From the NCBI RefSeq assembly GCF_024749285.1, contig NZ_CP087196.1, forward strand, positions 3,906,001 to 3,970,000: a stretch of DNA of 64,000 bases, read 5' to 3'. The position numbers and the translations under genes are program-made. A model generated the notes under the pieces. It saw nothing but the letters and a program-made list of their open reading frames with translations, did no database searches and was not told where the DNA came from. The stretch comes from Pseudomonas sp. B21-015 (GTDB lineage Bacteria > Pseudomonadota > Gammaproteobacteria > Pseudomonadales > Pseudomonadaceae). Positions 54,569-63,274 of this stretch are shown here, piece by piece. Each line of letters starts with the position of its first letter. Position 1 is the stretch's first letter.

Positions 54569-54574
54569 ACTGGG

Positions 54575-55009
54575 TCAGCATTCACAACTGATGGGCATCG
54601 CAATGGCGGGTTGCGCCACAACACTCAACTCAAACCCTTCATCCAGCCACCCGGTCACCCCGCCGATCATCTCCTTGACCGGGTAACCCAGCGCCGCCAG
54701 TTTCACCGCTGCCTTGTTGGCGCCGTTGCAATGGGGCCCTGCGCAATAAACCACGAACAGCGTGGATTTCGGATAAGCCGCCAGGCCATCGACCGTGATC
54801 AGTCGCCCCGCAATGTTGATCGCGCCCGGCACATGTCCGCGTTCGAACGCCAACGGTCCACGCACGTCCACCAGGACAAAATCCACATCGCCGGCCTGTT
54901 GGCTGCCGTATACGTCGGAACAATCAGTCTCGAAGGTCAGACGGTTGCTGAAATGCATCAGGGCGATGGCGGATGGGGCTGCGGGAATCTCGCGAACCAG
55001 GCTGGGCAT
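54575..55009 (-). CDS. Rhodanese-like sulfurtransferase
   Basis: A 144-residue single rhodanese domain from ATG 55009 with GGAG upstream. VDFVLVDVRGPLAFERGHVPGAINI is the CH2 motif, and the active-site loop with catalytic Cys is FVVYCAGPHCNGANKAA. VKEMIGGVTGWLDEGFEL ends the domain. It is divergent from the FtrA-type regulator, a pairing common in Pseudomonas. Confidence 0.85.
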   Translation of the reverse strand: MPSLVREIPAAPSAIALMHFSNRLTFETDCSDVYGSQQAGDVDFVLVDVRGPLAFERGHVPGAINIAGRLITVDGLAAYPKSTLFVVYCAGPHCNGANKAAVKLAALGYPVKEMIGGVTGWLDEGFELSVVAQPAIAMPISCEC

Positions 55010-55110
55010 GGGCTGTACTCCAAAGTCTCGGTGGGTGTGAGAAGACTTTATCTGCTCCGGGCTTGCCGCTACAGTGGCGCACAAGACACTCACCGGGAAC
55101 TTTCCGCCAA

Positions 55111-56109
55111 ATGCAGCCCACCCCAGGCTTGGTCGCGATTCTGGCCTACGACGGCCTCTGCACCTTCGAGTTCGGCATCGCCGTGGAGATCTTCGGTCTG
55201 GCGCGACCGGAGTTCGATTTCCCTTGGTATGAGCACCGCATCGTCGCTGTCGACCCAGGGCCGATGCGTGCCATGGGCGGCATTCAGGTGCTGGCCGACG
55301 GTGGGATGGAACTGCTTGAAGAGGCCCGGACCATCATCATCCCCGGCTGGCGCGACCGCAGCGCGGCGGTGCCTGAACCTTTGCTCGCAGCCCTGCGCCA
55401 GGCCCATGCCCGGGGCGCGCGATTGCTGTCGATCTGTTCCGGGGTATTTGTACTGGCGGCCACCGGTTTGCTCGACGGTCACGGCGCCACGACGCATTGG
55501 CGCTACACCGCTGAACTGGCCGAACGCTTTCCGGACATTCAGGTGGACCCGGACGTGCTCTATGTCGATTCGGGTCAGTTGATTACCTCCGCCGGCAGCG
55601 CCGCCGGCATCGATGCCTGCCTGCACCTGGTCGCGCGGGATTTCGGCACTCAGGTGGCCAACTCGGTGGCACGGCGGTTGGTGATGTCGCCGCAACGCAC
55701 CGGCGGCCAGGCGCAGTTCATTCCGTCACCGGTCAGCCCGACGCCACGTAGCGATCTGTCGCGGGTCATGCAATGGGCGCGGGAACGCCTGCACGAACCG
55801 CTGGAAGTTCGCGACCTTGCCAGCGAAGCGGCCATGAGTGAGCGGACATTCCTGCGGCGATTCACCGATGCCAGCGGCATGCCACCCAAAGCGTGGTTGC
55901 AGCATGAGCGCCTGGCCCGGGCCCGCGAGCTGCTGGAGAGCACCCGTCAGAACACGGATCAGATTGCCCGGCACTGTGGTTATCGTTCGGTGGAGAGTTT
56001 TCGGGTGGCATTTCGCAGTGTGATTGGGGTGCCGCCTTCGGTGTATCGGGAGCGGTTTGGGCGAGAACCCATCATTATTAATGGCGATAAAGATACTTCT
56101 TCCTTATGA
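55111..56109 (+). CDS. ftrA: GlxA/FtrA-type AraC regulator
   Basis: A 332-residue regulator from ATG 55111. The N-terminal DJ-1/PfpI-like domain has GLVAILAYDGLCTFEFGIAVEIFGL and the Cys-containing elbow GARLLSICSGVFVLAATGLLDG. The C-terminal AraC helix-turn-helix pair is EVRDLASEAAMSERTFLRRF and TDQIARHCGYRSVESFRVAFRSVIGVPPSVYR. It probably regulates the divergent rhodanese gene about 100 bp away. Confidence 0.83.
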   Translation: MQPTPGLVAILAYDGLCTFEFGIAVEIFGLARPEFDFPWYEHRIVAVDPGPMRAMGGIQVLADGGMELLEEARTIIIPGWRDRSAAVPEPLLAALRQAHARGARLLSICSGVFVLAATGLLDGHGATTHWRYTAELAERFPDIQVDPDVLYVDSGQLITSAGSAAGIDACLHLVARDFGTQVANSVARRLVMSPQRTGGQAQFIPSPVSPTPRSDLSRVMQWARERLHEPLEVRDLASEAAMSERTFLRRFTDASGMPPKAWLQHERLARARELLESTRQNTDQIARHCGYRSVESFRVAFRSVIGVPPSVYRERFGREPIIINGDKDTSSL

Positions 56110-56291
56110 GAAAACATCTTTATTCATCGCCAATCTTAATATTGAACCGCCCACATCCTAACGCTTCGCTATTAATAAAATTATATTAAACATTCCTCAT
56201 TCGCTGCCCATTGCATAATTATCCGCGCCTGCTTAACTGCAAAAACTGCTGATCGAAGCAGTGCCCGCAAAACACCACGGAAGGAATCGTT
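56110..56291 (+). promoter_or_regulatory. AT-rich promoter region of the Y-x10-GDL cluster
   Basis: A 180-bp gap, markedly AT-rich (TATTAATAAAATTATATTAAAC), ahead of three same-direction genes. TGCATAAT at about 56211 could be an extended -10. No clear -35 or operator is assigned. Confidence 0.4.
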
Positions 56292-56480
56292 ATGAGCAGT
56301 TCAACTCGCCATAGCATGCCCCCCTATGGGGTGGCCATCCAAGGCGCAATCAAGGCAGGCGACCTGCCGCAAATGAAGACGCTATTGAAACAACGCGATG
56401 CATCCACACCAGAAAATAAAGAGCTAAATGCCGCTTACGAGCAGTTGGCCAAGGAAGTCGCACGCCTGGAAAAGCATTAG
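56292..56480 (+). CDS. Small DUF1843 protein with a Y-x10-GDL motif
   Basis: A 62-residue protein; GGAAGGAA precedes the ATG. Nearly all of it is the DUF1843 unit: MPPYGVAIQGAIKAGDLPQM, with Tyr followed by ten residues then GDL, and a helical end (AYEQLAKEVARLEKH). The same motif closes the next two proteins. In this family the motif marks proteins that occur with a dedicated radical SAM enzyme, encoded here at 58043. Confidence 0.8.
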   Translation: MSSSTRHSMPPYGVAIQGAIKAGDLPQMKTLLKQRDASTPENKELNAAYEQLAKEVARLEKH

Positions 56481-56521
56481 TCGCTATTTCCGCTCCCCTT
56501 ATTGCAATGGAGGCAATAATT

Positions 56522-57169
56522 ATGTCTGGTTCTACTCAGCAACTTGTCGGCTTATTCCCCCTCAGCTACCGAATTGGTACTTCGGCACCGGGTGCACAAA
56601 GTCTGGCACTCAATATACTGGTCTTTACCCCTGATGAGACTGTAAACGGAACGGCTGCAATCACTCAGGCGACCAACCCGCCGCTGGATGTGCACTCCGA
56701 TGTCTGGGGTGAATATACCTACCTGACCGTCATGTCACCGGGTGTCAGCAAAATCCTGATCACCGCTCAAGGCAATCAAGGCGGGCCGGGCTCGAATTCC
56801 ATCGTGAATTTCAAGTTGCAACTGGTGGTGGGCACTGACTGGAAAGAAGGCGTCGCCAACTACTCGTACTTGAATGGTCAGCAGTGGGTCGAGGTCAACA
56901 ATGCTCCCGCCCATCTCGTTGATTCGGTGCCGTCTAACGTCTCTGCACTGCCGCCGCTGGAGCCCGGTCCGGTCATTCCGCCGCAGTCATCTTATCCGCC
57001 AATCATGCCGCTGTACGCCGCACCGATTCAAAGTGCAATGGCCAGCGGTGACCTGGCTCAGATGAAAAACCTGGCGCGCCTGGCCCAACAACAACTGGAT
57101 CAGCAACCCCAACTGACCAGTGCGCTTGAGGTGGCCAAGGGTGAAATCAGCAGGCAGGAACGCCGCTGA
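56522..57169 (+). CDS. DUF1842-DUF1843 protein with a Y-x10-GDL motif
   Basis: A 215-residue protein from ATG 56522 with GGAGG upstream. Residues about 1-120 form a beta-rich DUF1842 domain (LFPLSYRIGTSAPGAQSLALNI, HSDVWGEYTYLTVMSPG). A Pro-rich linker (LPPLEPGPVIPPQSSYPP) leads to the C-terminal DUF1843 unit (LYAAPIQSAMASGDLAQM), again Tyr, ten residues, GDL. No signal peptide. Likely a substrate of, or partner for, the radical SAM protein. Confidence 0.78.
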   Translation: MSGSTQQLVGLFPLSYRIGTSAPGAQSLALNILVFTPDETVNGTAAITQATNPPLDVHSDVWGEYTYLTVMSPGVSKILITAQGNQGGPGSNSIVNFKLQLVVGTDWKEGVANYSYLNGQQWVEVNNAPAHLVDSVPSNVSALPPLEPGPVIPPQSSYPPIMPLYAAPIQSAMASGDLAQMKNLARLAQQQLDQQPQLTSALEVAKGEISRQERR

Positions 57170-57223
57170 TCCGACCACGAAACATGCCCGACTTGTCTTG
57201 AATACAAATAAGGGAGTAGCACC

Positions 57224-57805
57224 ATGTCAATCGGACTTTTTCATACCCGCCTCAACGTCAGTAGTCATCTACTGGGCGCACCGGTTTTAACCCTGGATCT
57301 GCTGGTCGATACCGTAAAGAAAAAAGTCAGTGGGGTTGCCAGCATTTTCCAAAGCACCTATCCGCCTCTCAACTTCCGTGCCCGTGTATGGGGTGAGTAC
57401 TCCGAGGCCAAACTGGTGCCGACGGCCGAGAACCACATCATCCTCACCCTGGCGGGCAGCCCGAGCGGCCCTCTCAGCCAGATCGCCCAGACTTTCGGCT
57501 TGAAAGGCATTTTAGGCGCCGATTGGGCGAGCGGTTATGTCGACTACAAGTACCAGGAACAGGGCATCTGGCACTACGTGAAACACGCCGCCGTCAGCCA
57601 GGCACCCGTTATTGTGCGCCCAGAGCATCCGCATCATGCGGTGCCGCTCTATGCCGTCGCGGTACAGCAAGCGCAAGCCAGCGGTGACCTGGCGCAACTG
57701 AAGGCCGTGGTGAGCCAGGGTGAACAGCAACTGGCCCACAGCGGTGCCCTGCGCAACGCACTGGATCAGTTGACCGCTGAAATCGCCCGCCTGGAGGCCC
57801 GCTAA
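57224..57805 (+). CDS. DUF1842-DUF1843 protein with a Y-x10-GDL motif
   Basis: A 193-residue paralogue of the preceding protein, 54 bp downstream. The N-terminal beta domain (LFHTRLNVSSHLLGAPVLTLDLLVDTVKKKVSG, RARVWGEYSEAKL) precedes the C-terminal unit (PLYAVAVQQAQASGDLAQL) and a coiled end (LRNALDQLTAEIARLEAR). The VWGEY block is shared with its neighbour. Third of three consecutive Y-x10-GDL proteins. Confidence 0.78.
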   Translation: MSIGLFHTRLNVSSHLLGAPVLTLDLLVDTVKKKVSGVASIFQSTYPPLNFRARVWGEYSEAKLVPTAENHIILTLAGSPSGPLSQIAQTFGLKGILGADWASGYVDYKYQEQGIWHYVKHAAVSQAPVIVRPEHPHHAVPLYAVAVQQAQASGDLAQLKAVVSQGEQQLAHSGALRNALDQLTAEIARLEAR

Positions 57806-57824
57806 CCGGTCAGTCAGCGCAATC

Positions 57825-57919
57825 CATGTGGGAGCGGGCTTGCTCGCGAAGGCGGCGACACAGTCAACATTGACGTCGCCTGACACACCGCTGTCGCGAG
57901 CAAGCCCGCTCCCACAGGT
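57825..57919. repeat. REP doublet
   Basis: Inverted pair of GTGGGAGCGGGCTTGCTCGCGA, lying between the third Y-x10-GDL gene and the radical SAM gene. It may dampen transcription from the small genes into the enzyme gene. Confidence 0.88.
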
Positions 57920-58042
57920 TCCGTGCCTTGACTGCTCGGGTTCAATAACAAAAGGTAAATCCGGTCGCGCCATTGACCCAAGGAAGGCGCGAACACTTCG
58001 ATGGATTCGTGCCGCGCACGCGTTTGTGCGCAAGGATTTTCC

Positions 58043-59506
58043 ATGTCAGACAGTCGCCCTGCCCGCTACCTCAGTGAAACCGACCTCAAACGCTACGTGC
58101 CGGTGCATGTGGTCTGGGAAATCACCCTGGCCTGCGATCTCAAATGCCTGCATTGCGGCTCGCGCGCCGGCCATCGACGCCCCGATGAACTGAACACCCG
58201 GGAATGCCTGGACGTCATCGACGCCCTGGCGGCACTCGGCACCCGCGAGATCACCTTGATCGGTGGTGAAGCCTATTTACGCAAGGATTGGACTCAACTG
58301 ATCCAGGCTATCCACGATCACGGCATGTATTGCGCCATACAAACCGGTGGACGCAACCTGACGCCCGCGAAAATGCAGGCAGCAGTGGAAGCCGGGCTCA
58401 ATGGCGTCGGTGTTTCACTGGATGGACTGGCCCCGCTGCATGACGCGGTGCGCAATGTTCCGGGCTCGTTCGACAAGGCGGTGGATACCCTGCGACGCGC
58501 CAAACAGTCCGGGCTTGCGGTGAGCGTCAACACACAAATCGGTGCGGCCACGTTACCCGATCTGCCCGAGCTGATGGACCTGATCATCAACCTCGGCGCC
58601 ACTCACTGGCAGATCCAGTTGACGGTCGCCATGGGCAACGCCGTCGATCACCCGGAGCTGTTGTTGCAGCCCTACCAATTGCTGGAGGTGATGCCGTTGC
58701 TGGCGCGGCTCTACCGCGAGGGGGTCGATCGCGGCCTGCTGATGAACGTAGGCAACAATATTGGTTACTACGGCCCTTACGAGCACATGTGGCGTGGTTT
58801 CGGCGACGAGCGCGTGCACTGGAGCGGCTGTGCCGCCGGCCAGACCGTGCTGGCGCTGGAAGCCGACGGCACGGTAAAGGGTTGCCCGTCATTGGCAACA
58901 GTGGGGTTTTCGGGCGGCAACGTACGCACCATGAGCCTGCACGATATCTGGCATTACAGCGAAGGCATGCACTTTGGCCGCCTGCGTGGTGTCGACGACC
59001 TGTGGGGTTACTGCCGAAGCTGTTACTACAACGACGTCTGCCGTGGCGGCTGCACCTGGACGTCGCACTCTCTGCTCGGCAAACCCGGCAACAATCCCTA
59101 CTGCCACTACCGCGCGCTGGACCTGCAAAAACAGGGACTGCGCGAGCGCATTGTCAAACTCGAGGACGCGGCAAAGACGTCCTTCGCCGTCGGACGGTTT
59201 GACCTGATTACCGAACGCATCGACACCGGCGAGAAGGTGAACAGCGTCAGCGACAGCGGCCAGGTGATCAAACTGGCCTGGGCGAACCAGGGCCAGAAAT
59301 CGCCGGACGAAGGACGGATTCCACCACAACTGGCGCTGTGTCGTGGCTGCTTGCAGTACATCCATGCACACGAAGTGACGTGCCCACACTGTGACGCCGA
59401 TGTCGCCGCCGCAGAAGCCGTGCACCAGACAGACCGTGCCCGGCAACAAGCGATTATCAAGACGCTGACCGGTCTGTTGGGGTTACCGCAAAATACCTCG
59501 GTGTAA
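58043..59506 (+). CDS. Radical SAM/SPASM protein of the Y-x10-GDL system
   Basis: A 487-residue enzyme from ATG 58043 with AAGGA upstream. The radical SAM cluster is EITLACDLKCLHCGSRAG (CxxxCxxC). A SPASM-type domain follows (SGCAAGQTVLALEADGTVKGCPS, GYCRSCYYNDVCRGGC), binding extra Fe-S clusters. A C-terminal zinc-ribbon-like segment carries LCRGCLQYIHAHEVTCPHC. It fits the Y-X(10)_GDL-associated radical SAM family (TIGR03913, from memory). Presumed substrates are the three upstream proteins; the modification is not known to me. Confidence 0.85.
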   Translation: MSDSRPARYLSETDLKRYVPVHVVWEITLACDLKCLHCGSRAGHRRPDELNTRECLDVIDALAALGTREITLIGGEAYLRKDWTQLIQAIHDHGMYCAIQTGGRNLTPAKMQAAVEAGLNGVGVSLDGLAPLHDAVRNVPGSFDKAVDTLRRAKQSGLAVSVNTQIGAATLPDLPELMDLIINLGATHWQIQLTVAMGNAVDHPELLLQPYQLLEVMPLLARLYREGVDRGLLMNVGNNIGYYGPYEHMWRGFGDERVHWSGCAAGQTVLALEADGTVKGCPSLATVGFSGGNVRTMSLHDIWHYSEGMHFGRLRGVDDLWGYCRSCYYNDVCRGGCTWTSHSLLGKPGNNPYCHYRALDLQKQGLRERIVKLEDAAKTSFAVGRFDLITERIDTGEKVNSVSDSGQVIKLAWANQGQKSPDEGRIPPQLALCRGCLQYIHAHEVTCPHCDADVAAAEAVHQTDRARQQAIIKTLTGLLGLPQNTSV

Positions 59507-59528
59507 CGATACTGACGATCCATCACGA

Positions 59529-59557
59529 GGGGGCGACCTTCATAGGCCACCCCCCCT
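59529..59557 (+). terminator. Possible terminator after the radical SAM gene
   Basis: GGGGGCGACC and GGCCACCCCC can form a stem with a small internal loop, followed by CCTTCC rather than a good T-tract. Weak. Confidence 0.3.
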
Positions 59558-59574
59558 TCCCTGTGAAAAGGACT

Positions 59575-59940
59575 TTACGGAGCCGTCGGGTGTTCGACGA
59601 TCAGCGATTCGATGTTCCTTTTTTTCGCCCGGACGAGCGCCGCCGTCACTTCAGCTTGCTTGGCCTCTGCCTCGGCTTTCGAATTGAACGGTCCGACCAG
59701 AATACGAACCTTTCCATTTTCCTTGACGACATTGGAAACGAAGCTGTGCTCAATCAACCAGCCACTGAGGTCACTGACGGCCTGGGGTGTCTCGCCGCGC
59801 ACTTCGACGTCCCATTGCGGGCCCGTTGCCGCCGCGGGGACGGAAGCGACTGCCGGTTGCGGCTTTTGAGCGTGAACACCCTTATCCTCACCACATCCGG
59901 CCAGCGTCAGTACTGCGATTACCAAGACCATTTTGCGCAC
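59575..59940 (-). CDS. SPOR-domain lipoprotein
   Basis: A 121-residue lipoprotein with signal MRKMVLVIAVLTLAGC (lipobox LAGC). A C-terminal SPOR-like domain follows (QWDVEVRGETPQAVSDLSGWL, KVRILVGPFNSKAEAEAKQAEV). SPOR domains bind denuded glycan strands of peptidoglycan at division sites. Convergent with the radical SAM gene. Confidence 0.75.
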   Translation of the reverse strand: MRKMVLVIAVLTLAGCGEDKGVHAQKPQPAVASVPAAATGPQWDVEVRGETPQAVSDLSGWLIEHSFVSNVVKENGKVRILVGPFNSKAEAEAKQAEVTAALVRAKKRNIESLIVEHPTAP

Positions 59941-60190
59941 AACGCTTCCCTCTTAATGCTTAAAGCAGCGATTTTAACATCCATGGATCCTTCTCGAGTG
60001 CCGCAAAATGGGCTCAAAACAACGAGATTGATGGTTGCGGCCTCTGTATAGTTACACCTTGGGAATTAATGCAGCATCTGCGCGTCAGAAAGAGGCACCC
60101 AAACTGTGAGACTTCGCACTAATCTATACGTAATACCGACCTCTGCACTGTCCAAATCAGGTGCCCTACAAAGCAATCAAGGAGAAAACC

Positions 60191-60385
60191 ATGCTGATAC
60201 TCACCCGCAAAGTCGGTGAAAGCATAAACATCGGTGATGACATTACGATCACCATTCTGGGCGTTAGCGGCCAGCAAGTCAGGATTGGCATCAACGCCCC
60301 GAAAGACGTTGCGGTGCATCGCGAAGAAATCTATCAACGCATTCAGGCTGGCCTGACCGCCCCAGACAAGCCACAAACACCCTGA
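60191..60385 (+). CDS. csrA: CsrA/RsmE-family mRNA-binding regulator
   Basis: A 64-residue homodimeric translational regulator that binds GGA motifs in mRNA leaders. [20 protein letters not shown], then [27 protein letters not shown], is essentially the family consensus, including the RNA-contacting Leu4 and Arg44 regions. The short C-terminal tail suggests RsmE rather than RsmA. AAGGAG precedes ATG 60191. It would respond to Gac/Rsm small RNAs encoded elsewhere and could affect secondary metabolism. Confidence 0.93.
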   Translation: MLILTRKVGESINIGDDITITILGVSGQQVRIGINAPKDVAVHREEIYQRIQAGLTAPDKPQTP

Positions 60386-60571
60386 ATCCTGCTGCAGTCA
60401 GTAGCCAGCCCATTCAGCCTCGAATAACGGCTGGCTAAAGATTCAAGCGCCGCATCGCTCTCTGTCCAGTCTCTCTTTGCGATGCAATTGCAACGTGAAG
60501 CAGATACTACCGCCCGCCTTACGCCATGACTGTCAGACGTTTCGGATTTGCTGCGAGAAAGAACGTCCTGG

Positions 60572-61033
60572 CTAACCAAACGTCACACCACGCGCCATGC
60601 CCGTGGCCGCCACGACCATCAACACCAGCAACAGCGCTTCTATATGGCTGATACGGGCAAACAGCGCTGCACGCCCGGTATCGATAGCCGCGCCACGCCC
60701 CAGTGCCACCCGCCATTTGATCAGCGCCACCATAGGCGCAACTTCCAGCAACAGGATAAGGACGAAGAGTGTCATTTTGAGATGAAACAGGGGTTGGTGA
60801 AGATAGTAGTCAGTGCCTTTTTCGTACCCGCCAAAGGCTCGCACCCCACCCGTGATCAGGAGAATGACCGCAGAGATCCCCCACAGATTATCTGCAATCA
60901 AAACACGGCGAGCTTCCCCCGCCCCGGTAATCAGACGATGTAGAGCCGTGCCGCGGGTCAGTACCGCCCAAAAGCCCAGAGCAAAGGCCAAGAGGTGAAT
61001 TGCCGCCAGAAACCAGTGAGCCAGCATCGACAT
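60572..61033 (-). CDS. DUF2214-family membrane protein
   Basis: A 153-residue protein with four helices: WFLAAIHLLAFALGFWAVLT, LWGISAVILLITGGVRAFGGYEKGTDYYL, FHLKMTLFVLILLLEVAPM, and a last helix near 130-148. The GGYEKGTDYYLHQPLFHLKM region is typical of DUF2214. Function unknown. Confidence 0.78.
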   Translation of the reverse strand: MSMLAHWFLAAIHLLAFALGFWAVLTRGTALHRLITGAGEARRVLIADNLWGISAVILLITGGVRAFGGYEKGTDYYLHQPLFHLKMTLFVLILLLEVAPMVALIKWRVALGRGAAIDTGRAALFARISHIEALLLVLMVVAATGMARGVTFG

Positions 61034-61170
61034 ACTCCCATCAGGACAAAGTTGAATCAGCCCTACAGTAGTAGTCCATCGCGTGGGATTTGCCTACGCA
61101 TGCGGCTCCGCTGAATACCCGCACATAGCCACCGCCAGGGCGACCGACTCTATCGGCAAATAGCGGGCGC

Positions 61171-61204
61171 AAAAAAGCCGGGCTCCTGATGGATACCCGG
61201 CTTT
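61171..61204 (-). terminator. Intrinsic terminator of the Gly-rich protein gene
   Basis: On the minus strand AAAGCCGGG pairs with CCCGGCTTT around a 13-nt loop, followed by TTT. It lies 14 bp past the stop at 61218. Confidence 0.85.
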
Positions 61205-61217
61205 GAGAGTCTTGGAC

Positions 61218-61736
61218 TTAATCTATTCTTTTGGAAATCGAAGTGCGAGCGTTGCTCAACCCTTTCGTGTTGTGAACGCCAGGCGTAGAAGCCGAAATGG
61301 CAGAGGCCTTCGTCACTCCTCGCGTGTCCCTGGAATGCGCAATGCCCGAAGTGACGGCCCCATGGCCACGGTCACTGTTACGTTCGCTACCATAGTGGTT
61401 GCCACTGACGCCATGATCCCGAACGGCTTTGCCGGCGTGATCGCTGCTCAAGCCCGCGCCGTGGCCATTGCTGCTGACGCCGCCGGAATGGCCAGAATCA
61501 CCGTGGCCGCTATTGCCACCATTACCACCGCCATTGCCACCGCCGTTACCGCCGCCATTGCCACCACCGTTACCACCGCCATTGCCACCACCGCCACCAC
61601 CGCCATTGCCACCACCGCCACCACCCTTCGCGTAGGCGGAGTTCATGATGGACAGATCAGCGGGCAATAACGGGGCGGCCGCAAGCATCAACACGCATGA
61701 CATGACAGCAGCAAGACTCTTGTTTTTAAATAACAT
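61218..61736 (-). CDS. Secreted glycine-rich repeat protein
   Basis: A 172-residue protein from ATG 61736 with a signal peptide (SLAAVMSCVLMLAAAPLLPA). The mature protein opens with a run of GGGN/GGNG repeats (about residues 38-75), visible in DNA as repeated CCACCGCCATTGCCA units. A His/Ser/Gly-rich segment follows (GHGDSGHSGGVSSNGHG). It may be a low-complexity surface or metal-binding protein. Repeat number is probably variable between strains. Confidence 0.7.
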   Translation of the reverse strand: MLFKNKSLAAVMSCVLMLAAAPLLPADLSIMNSAYAKGGGGGGNGGGGGGGNGGGNGGGNGGGNGGGNGGGNGGNSGHGDSGHSGGVSSNGHGAGLSSDHAGKAVRDHGVSGNHYGSERNSDRGHGAVTSGIAHSRDTRGVTKASAISASTPGVHNTKGLSNARTSISKRID

Positions 61737-61913
61737 GGTGGGTTCCGTGGAGGTTGATATTGCACGGAACAATTGACTGTTTCGGCCCCACACAGTTCAA
61801 AGGCCGCCGACCAGCGGGCAGGCAATGGGCAGTTATCGAACCTGCACGCTGCTTACCGCGATGTTGCTGGTCGTCATGCTGCAAGGGCGCGATTGAAATT
61901 TATCGCTTTCACA

Positions 61914-62381
61914 TCAATCGAACGCACCATTGAGCACCTCGTAGATGATCCCGGTGGCGATGGCCACCAATATCAAGTCAGTGCCAACCTGTTGCCACTC
62001 GTAGCCATCGTAGTGGGGAAGCCTGCCGAGCAGTCGGCCATCGAGTTTTTTGGCGATCCCCGGCGGAAGAGGTTTTCCGCGGGCGAGGTTTTTTTGAATA
62101 CCGGGCGGCAAGGCGGGACCGGGGCTCCAGTAATCGCGATAACCACCCACGATTCCAAGGACACTACCGTGGTTGATGCTCGGGCCGTGACTCCAGTCGT
62201 CACCCCCTGAACCTTTCCCTTTGTTGCCATGACCGGAGTTGCCATGGTCCTGGTTGTATTGTGGATTTCCCTTGCCGCCTCCCTGGCCCTTTCCGTTTCC
62301 CGGGTCGGCCAATGCAGTCACTGAACCAGACACCAAGGCAAGACACGTCATAGCGGCGATCAACGAGCGAGATCTAAACAT
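61914..62381 (-). CDS. CigR-like secreted protein
   Basis: A 155-residue protein with a signal peptide (LIAAMTCLALVSGSVTALA). A polar GNGKGQGGGKGN-type linker leads to a C-terminal domain with twin LPPGIQKNLARGKPLPPGIAKKL motifs. The domain ends in GYEWQQVGTDLILVAIATGIIYEVL. This matches the RcnB/CigR-like family, named after a Salmonella anti-virulence regulator. No virulence genes are nearby, so the role is unknown. Confidence 0.78.
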   Translation of the reverse strand: MFRSRSLIAAMTCLALVSGSVTALADPGNGKGQGGGKGNPQYNQDHGNSGHGNKGKGSGGDDWSHGPSINHGSVLGIVGGYRDYWSPGPALPPGIQKNLARGKPLPPGIAKKLDGRLLGRLPHYDGYEWQQVGTDLILVAIATGIIYEVLNGAFD

Positions 62382-62545
62382 ATCCGTTCTCTCAAAAAGG
62401 GGATGTTCCCTGCAATGTAGACGGTTATGGCTGTGTTAGTTCAGAAACAGTGTTCACGGGGGGGTGACAGGCCAGATGGGAAATCGAACAACGAATGGAG
62501 AGCAGCGCTGGCCCAGTTAGTTGATGGCTGGGCCAGACGAAGCAA

Positions 62546-62902
62546 CTACAGCATTACGGTTGAGAGCATGCCTAAAGCCCCCAGGCAAAACCCGATGAGT
62601 GCGCCACGTCCTGGTGCTTCATGAAACAAGTACCAAACCACTATCGGCTCAAGGAGCAATAGCGACGTGACTGAAATCACCGTAACAATCCAGATATCAC
62701 CGACAGCAACATAGCCCAGCCAATATGCGCCCAGCAGGCAAAAACCGGCAAAGCTCATCAGCACGACGGGAAGCATGAATGCCTCCCATGAACTACTACC
62801 TGTTTGGGCAAGCCTGGCGGTTACCACCTCACTGTAGATCGCGCAAAACTCACCCACCACCATCAGCCCTAGAGCAGAAACTCCGAGTAGTTCTTTGGAC
62901 AT
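62546..62902 (-). CDS. Small DMT/EamA-half transporter
   Basis: A 118-residue protein with four helices (VSALGLMVVGEFCAIYSEVV, AFMLPVVLMSFAGFCLLGAYWLGYVAVG, IWIVTVISVTSLLLLEPIVVWYLF, ALIGFCLGALGMLSTVML). Its size and topology match small multidrug-resistance or half-EamA proteins that work as dimers. AAGGAAT precedes ATG 62902. Its start lies inside the small frame at 62869-63030. Confidence 0.72.
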   Translation of the reverse strand: MSKELLGVSALGLMVVGEFCAIYSEVVTARLAQTGSSSWEAFMLPVVLMSFAGFCLLGAYWLGYVAVGDIWIVTVISVTSLLLLEPIVVWYLFHEAPGRGALIGFCLGALGMLSTVML

Positions 62903-63030
62903 ATCAAAAATTCCTTCGTATTCAGAGCAAGATTTCTCAGTTCCCAGCCAGCAATGTCGCTGCCTGGCGATCCGTTGCAGTGATACGAAGCAGTCTTGAA
63001 TAGCCCTGAATTACCGAAGTGCTTTTCCAT
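62869..63030 (-). CDS. Possible small protein overlapping the DMT gene
   Basis: A 53-codon frame from ATG 63030 with GAAGGA 7 nt upstream. The product begins MEKHFGNSGLFKTASYHCNG and overlaps the next gene's start by 34 nt. No family recognised. The good ribosome site and coupling-type overlap favour translation, but the composition gives no support of its own. Confidence 0.4.
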   Translation of the reverse strand: MEKHFGNSGLFKTASYHCNGSPGSDIAGWELRNLALNTKEFLICPKNYSEFLL

Positions 63031-63274
63031 GCTCATTTCCTTCTCGGGGTGTGAATCCAGGCACCAGAATAGTGAGTGCCCGCACCGATCATACGTTCCG
63101 TTAACCGCCGCTAACAACCGGCGCCTCCCCTGCCTGTACGAATCCCCAGTAACGCCCCGCGCCCGCCCGATAGTAGCCTTATGCCTTCATGCAACGGATC
63201 TCCCAGTCCTTTGCCTGCAAGCCCAAGGATTGGGATTGCGCCAATTTCGGCGCGGATAACTCAAGGAGAGTGAA

